Assembly (NCBI GenBank): GCA_958299035.1
Contig: CATQJL010000316.1
Coordinates: 14,850,347 to 14,914,346, forward strand
DNA length: 64,000 nt
Direction of reading: 5' to 3'
Source of the DNA: Cylicocyclus nassatus
Lineage: Eukaryota; Nematoda; Chromadorea; Rhabditida; Strongylidae
The position numbers and the translations under genes are program-made. Below, piece by piece: positions 60,801 to 64,000 of the stretch. The notes under the pieces are model-generated. The model made no database searches, was not told the DNA's origin, and worked only from the letters and a program-made list of their open reading frames with translations. Numbering within the stretch: the first letter of the stretch is position 1; each line of letters begins with the position of its first letter.

Positions 60801-63800
60801 GCTGCTAGATGGTTTAGTGGGTGCAGAGGAAGCACCGGATGGATTGATAGAAGCTGAAACGATTTTCGTTTTAGTTGATGTCGCCGTTATCGATGTTCTA
60901 TCAAGCTGAGTGGATGTTGATTCTGAATCTTAAGCATTTTTGTGGGCATGCAAGAATACAGGACGGTCGATACATGTGTATCGCAAGGGTGCGTGACAAA
61001 CAAGGAAACTACATTGATTACATGACTGTTCAGAATCACGTAATTTACCAACGGATTATGGTGAAGGTCGCGCGTGCACATCATTTCTCTAGAAGAAAAT
61101 CAAGGTGGGCGAGTTTGCAGTACTTAAAGAATTCTGGGTCCAAAAAACATACTGCTTCTTTCTGCTTAAATTGTAGCGGGAATGTTTCATACGAGTGTGA
61201 ATGGCCCCTCAGACAATTGAGGTGTTTTATAATGACTTCGTAGATGACTTTGGGACTTTTGGATCGAGACAAATTGTCATGAATATGTTTATTTTCGCGA
61301 TCAGCACTAGCGCCGAGGCGTTTTCTATAGAAAGAAAAAGTGTTTGGTGATCTGTTCTTCAATACTTTGACATGAGGAGCCGATTGTAAAGGAAAGAGTT
61401 GGAATGCATTCTATGACGAATTCCTGTTACCAACTTTCAACAGTTTTGCAGGAAGAAATTCTAAAAAAAACGATATATTTGATGTGGAGTCAGTCTCGTA
61501 TAATTTATATTGGCATACGATTAATTGTTCCCACCTTTCGACAAATTAGCACATAAATTCTCTGATTGAAGCAACAGTGTAAGAAAATTTCCCAAGAATT
61601 TTAAAGAATATGCAAGATGCAGATAACTCGGCAATGCAGCATAGGACAAGCTATTACAGCCTTAATAAAGAAGCGAGGCTTTTAAGCGATGCGTGATTTA
61701 CTTAAGTCTGACTTAATGTCAAACTGCAAACCCAACAGGCCATTCGCATAGGTTGTAAAGGTGACATTTTTTTTGCGCGGAGACTAGGAGAATGCTAGAA
61801 ATAGTGCGATCAGGGAGCGTAATTCAGTTCCATATTTAGACATAGATCGTCACAAATCTATCACTCATAATGTTTCCCAAACTGACTCTTTTGAGGAAAT
61901 ATATATATTTGTATTTTAGACAATAAGAACGCTTGTCGTAATTGCATCACATATTGCTAAATCAAAATGGATTCGGACTTGTGTTTTGTCAGAAAGCATG
62001 AGTCAAATGCTCTACACCTTTCTTGCATTTTACCAGGCTGAGTCACTTTCAACCTCACTTGGCTACCAATATTCACTGCCCAAGATTTTCAGTTGAGTGG
62101 GAGACGTTAGAGGTAAGAAGCTGAAGTTGTTATTTTGAAAAAAATAGGTGCATGTTTGCTTTCATGATCAAATGGTTGTTGACAAGTTCGAAAACTGAAG
62201 AGGAAATGTGACTATGAGGAGTGTATGCGCTTTGTGAACTCGCTTTAGGTGTGGAGCAGCTTCTAGAATTTCATGTATCAAGGTCAAGTTTCTCTATGAT
62301 TTCCTTGGATTGCTCAATCTTAGTTTAAGATTTGGTTCAATGTGAACCGAGAAAATGCGCAGGAGAAACCAAATTCTTGCCCTTTGTTCACAAGAGGTAA
62401 TAGACTTCGCTATCAAAGGCGAGCGCCAATAAATTCAAGGAGACTTGACGCAGGGCTTTGTATTGTGTATCAAAGAGAATAAGACTTCATAACCTTTCTC
62501 AGCTTATTTTTTAAGTAACTAGTCTCAAACAAACATTTTATGAGAGCTAAACGGTGGAATGCAGAAAGACGAGTTTGTAGATACTCCTATAGAAGGCATT
62601 CGTAGGACTCATTCGCCATAACTCTCATTCAGAAGCCATGCTTGTGCTAAAGCTATCCTAACCCATCTTTATTCTCGTATATGCTTCTCAAGAAGTTTTT
62701 TTTATTATTATACTCTTGAGGTGCTGTGCATGCGGCATTAAAAAAAATTTTGTTCTTTGGGCAGCGTAAACAGTCACCTGTGCCGGCAGCATGCCAAAAG
62801 TATACCAGCTTTCAAAAAGCTCTCCTCTTCAAATACCTTTATCTTTAATTATTGATTTCAACGGTTTTGAAATATCAAGATACTCGTGCTCCCCGCGCGA
62901 TCGCGTCCGTACCATTTGCTCAAACATTTTGGCAAAGACGTCATCACTTTGGAACTGCTAGCAGTGCTTTCCCACTCAGGTGCAAACTTATGTTTAAGCA
63001 AGTGCGCATAATTTTCTAACTTTTGAGGTTCTTATCAAATTATCATGTGCGAAGTCACTTCTACCAAAATAAGAATTGGTTAAGCAAATGCCACCATCAA
63101 AAAATGGGTTTCCTTCGAAGGCAGTGTCCGGGCAAAAACTCGATTTCAAGAAAATCCACTTACCGGGTGTTATCCGCAACGTTGAATCCGAAAATCCACT
63201 TTAGAAGGCGCGAAAACGGCGAGAACATACGTCTTCCAAAGACGCACGATTTGAAATTCGACGATCCCCGCCAGGCCAGAGACGCAGAGTCGTTGCTGGA
63301 CTCTACATTTTGACTGTGGCGGCTTGCGTACTCTGCCGCATAGCAGGAATTCGGACAGCTCGGAGCATCCGGCCCCAAGGCGTAAGTTTCCCCACTTTCC
63401 GCGTTTTTTGCTTCAGGTCGAGCGTTATGACGTCGCTCTTGCGCGATGTTGTGTCTGAAGGGGGGGGCACTCTCGCATGGCACTGAAATCCCAAAACCCC
63501 CATCATGCCCGGACACTGTCTTTAACTTCTGTCAGGAAATTACTTATGTCTGTTCATCAAAATACTAGCAATGCCATCAAAAGCGTTATTTTTTGTAGCG
63601 AGCTAAGCGGCGCTGTATCTATTTCACAATTGAGTTGAATAAGTAACAATTAATTAATAGTTAATAATTAATGAGTAATTAATAAGTAGCGCTTACAGCT
63701 TGACGGCTTAGTCGTGGAGTTGCTGGTGGCTCTAGTAGGCGCAGAAGACGCTGAGGATGTGATGATAGAAAAGACAGGTTGCGTTACTGTGGGTGTCAGC

Positions 63801-63825
63801 GTTGTTGACTTTCCGTTGATTTTTT
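57848..63825 (-). CDS. Gene B: inverted paralogue of gene A, 5' part outside window
   Basis: Exons on the minus strand, in transcription order: 63697-63825, 60755-60853, 60492-60556, 58820-59011, 58670-58764, 58079-58149, 57848-57978, ending in TAG. They correspond to gene A exons 3 to 9 with identical lengths and phases, except one extra codon in the 192-nt exon and one in the last exon. All exons are open. The stalk is again Ser/Thr/Pro-rich; the VWA-like landmarks are CMIVGDMLNLG, LWSYGH, NKANCLVFLSA, YERIVVVNM and GIVVEVSQPYSDKV. The cytosolic and membrane exons would lie beyond 64000, if they exist. Introns contain MITEs at 59085, 59748 and 63119. In-frame indels, no stops and intact splice sites suggest a functional gene. 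The last two exons are almost identical to gene A, while the 192-nt exon is strongly diverged. Confidence 0.68.
58249..58532 (-). CDS. Gene B alternative terminal exons 7 + 7b (open)
   Basis: Exon 7 is 58424-58532 and exon 7b is 58249-58305, with the same lengths and splice sites as in gene A (acceptors TTTTTAG and CTTTTTAG; donor GGA|GTATAA). Here the frame is open throughout, with GAA where gene A has TGA, and ends in TGA after 18 codons of exon 7b. The phase after exon 6 (two bases, AT) accepts exon 7 (C, giving Ile) or exon 8 (G, giving Met). Confidence 0.45.
59085..59742. mobile_element. Tc1-like MITE shared by both arms (right copy)
   Basis: Begins CAGGGTGTTCCAGTAAGTAC after TA and ends near GGGACACCCCGCC. 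Partner of 44319-44961. Its outer end is adjacent to the hAT MITE at 59748. Confidence 0.75.
59748..60072. mobile_element. hAT-like MITE with perfect 8-bp target duplication (right arm only)
   Basis: 325 bp; termini CAGTGGCGTACC and GGTACGCCACTG; CCGTATAG is duplicated exactly at 59740-59747 and 60073-60080. The left arm has the single, uninterrupted site at about 44311-44318. It contains long G and C runs. The 8-bp duplication and CAGTGGCG end are diagnostic of hAT. It lies in a gene B intron. Confidence 0.92.
63119..63521. mobile_element. TTAA-type MITE (right arm only)
   Basis: 403 bp, AGGCAGTGTCCGGGCAAAA at the left and GCCCGGACACTGTCT at the right; right flank TTAA (63522-63525), left flank TCGA (63115-63118, apparently mutated). 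The left arm at about 38682 runs through AGAAGTTAGCCCATT without an insertion. Confidence 0.8.
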
Positions 63826-63854
63826 CTGTAATGATGTGTATCATATCTCTATAA

Positions 63855-64000
63855 AGGCATTGTCCAGGTCAAATGGGGTTATCAGGATATTGGTTCAGGG
63901 TGCGAGAACTGCTCTTGACTAACGCAACGGTTCCAGTCCCATCGTAGCATCTGAAGCGAGAAATTTGCTTCGGGAAAAGGGGGCGGTACCCCGATCTCGC
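63855..64000. mobile_element. TTAA-type MITE, partial at window end
   Basis: AAGGCATTGTCCAGGTCAAA resembles the AGGCAGTGTCC termini of the other TTAA elements. It starts where homology to the left arm stops, so it probably interrupts the right arm. The far end is outside the window. Confidence 0.5.

Larger units (their letters stand above)
51813..63850 (-). repeat. Right arm of giant inverted repeat
   Basis: Reverse-complement partner of 38346-50996 (anchor pairs are listed there). It is about 12.0 kb, with its own insertions at 52508, 55229, 56609, 59748 and 63119 and an extra tandem copy at 53400-54150. The inner end pairs exactly at CTATACATGATTTTC. The outer end merges into a MITE at about 63855. 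Confidence 0.93.

Noticed and set aside
1..64000. tRNA, rRNA or telomere repeats
   Set aside because: No cloverleaf with A/B boxes, no rRNA core motifs and no TTAGGC runs were recognised by eye; a covariance-model scan was not possible.

Overview
The window looks like an animal nuclear genome, most likely a nematode. Supporting signs are short AT-rich introns (54-55 nt where two exons lie close together), acceptors of the TTTTAG/TTTCAG/TTGCAG type, palindromic TTAA-flanked MITEs, many mariner/Tc1/hAT-derived MITEs, and a type II membrane protein with a mucin-like stalk and a von Willebrand A (VWA)-like ectodomain. The nematode call is inference. No prokaryotic genes, rRNA, tRNA or CRISPR array was seen.

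Layout. (1) 1-30330 is one continuous satellite array with monomers of about 138/137 bp and a shortened 110/109 bp form. It has higher-order duplications and a degenerate right edge. (2) 30351-32120 holds a tandem duplication split by a TTAA MITE, a second tandem duplication, and a Helitron-like 3' hairpin. (3) 32370-37294 is gene-poor DNA with MITEs. (4) 37401-46192 (+) is gene A, a nine-exon model whose exons sum to 996 nt (332 codons) with every splice phase matching. (5) 38346-50996 and 51813-63850 are the arms of a giant imperfect inverted repeat around a spacer of about 0.8 kb. The left arm holds gene A from exon 2 onward. The right arm holds its paralogue gene B on the minus strand, so the two genes converge on the centre.

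The arms differ by at least nine mobile-element insertions. For most of these the opposite arm shows the empty site, which gives a relative chronology and proves target-site duplications (TTAA, TA, 8 bp). Within the genes all insertions lie in introns. Exon 5 of the two paralogues differs at 17 codons and every one is a replacement. Exons 8-9 and about 285 bp around exon 8 are (nearly) identical. Each gene also has two phase-compatible alternatives after exon 6 (exons 7+7b or 8+9). The first alternative is broken by a stop codon in gene A and open in gene B.

The most interesting unit is therefore a pair of convergent, rapidly diversifying VWA-like surface-protein genes inside a large palindrome beside a 30-kb satellite. 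No homology search was possible, so protein family calls rest on pattern recognition.
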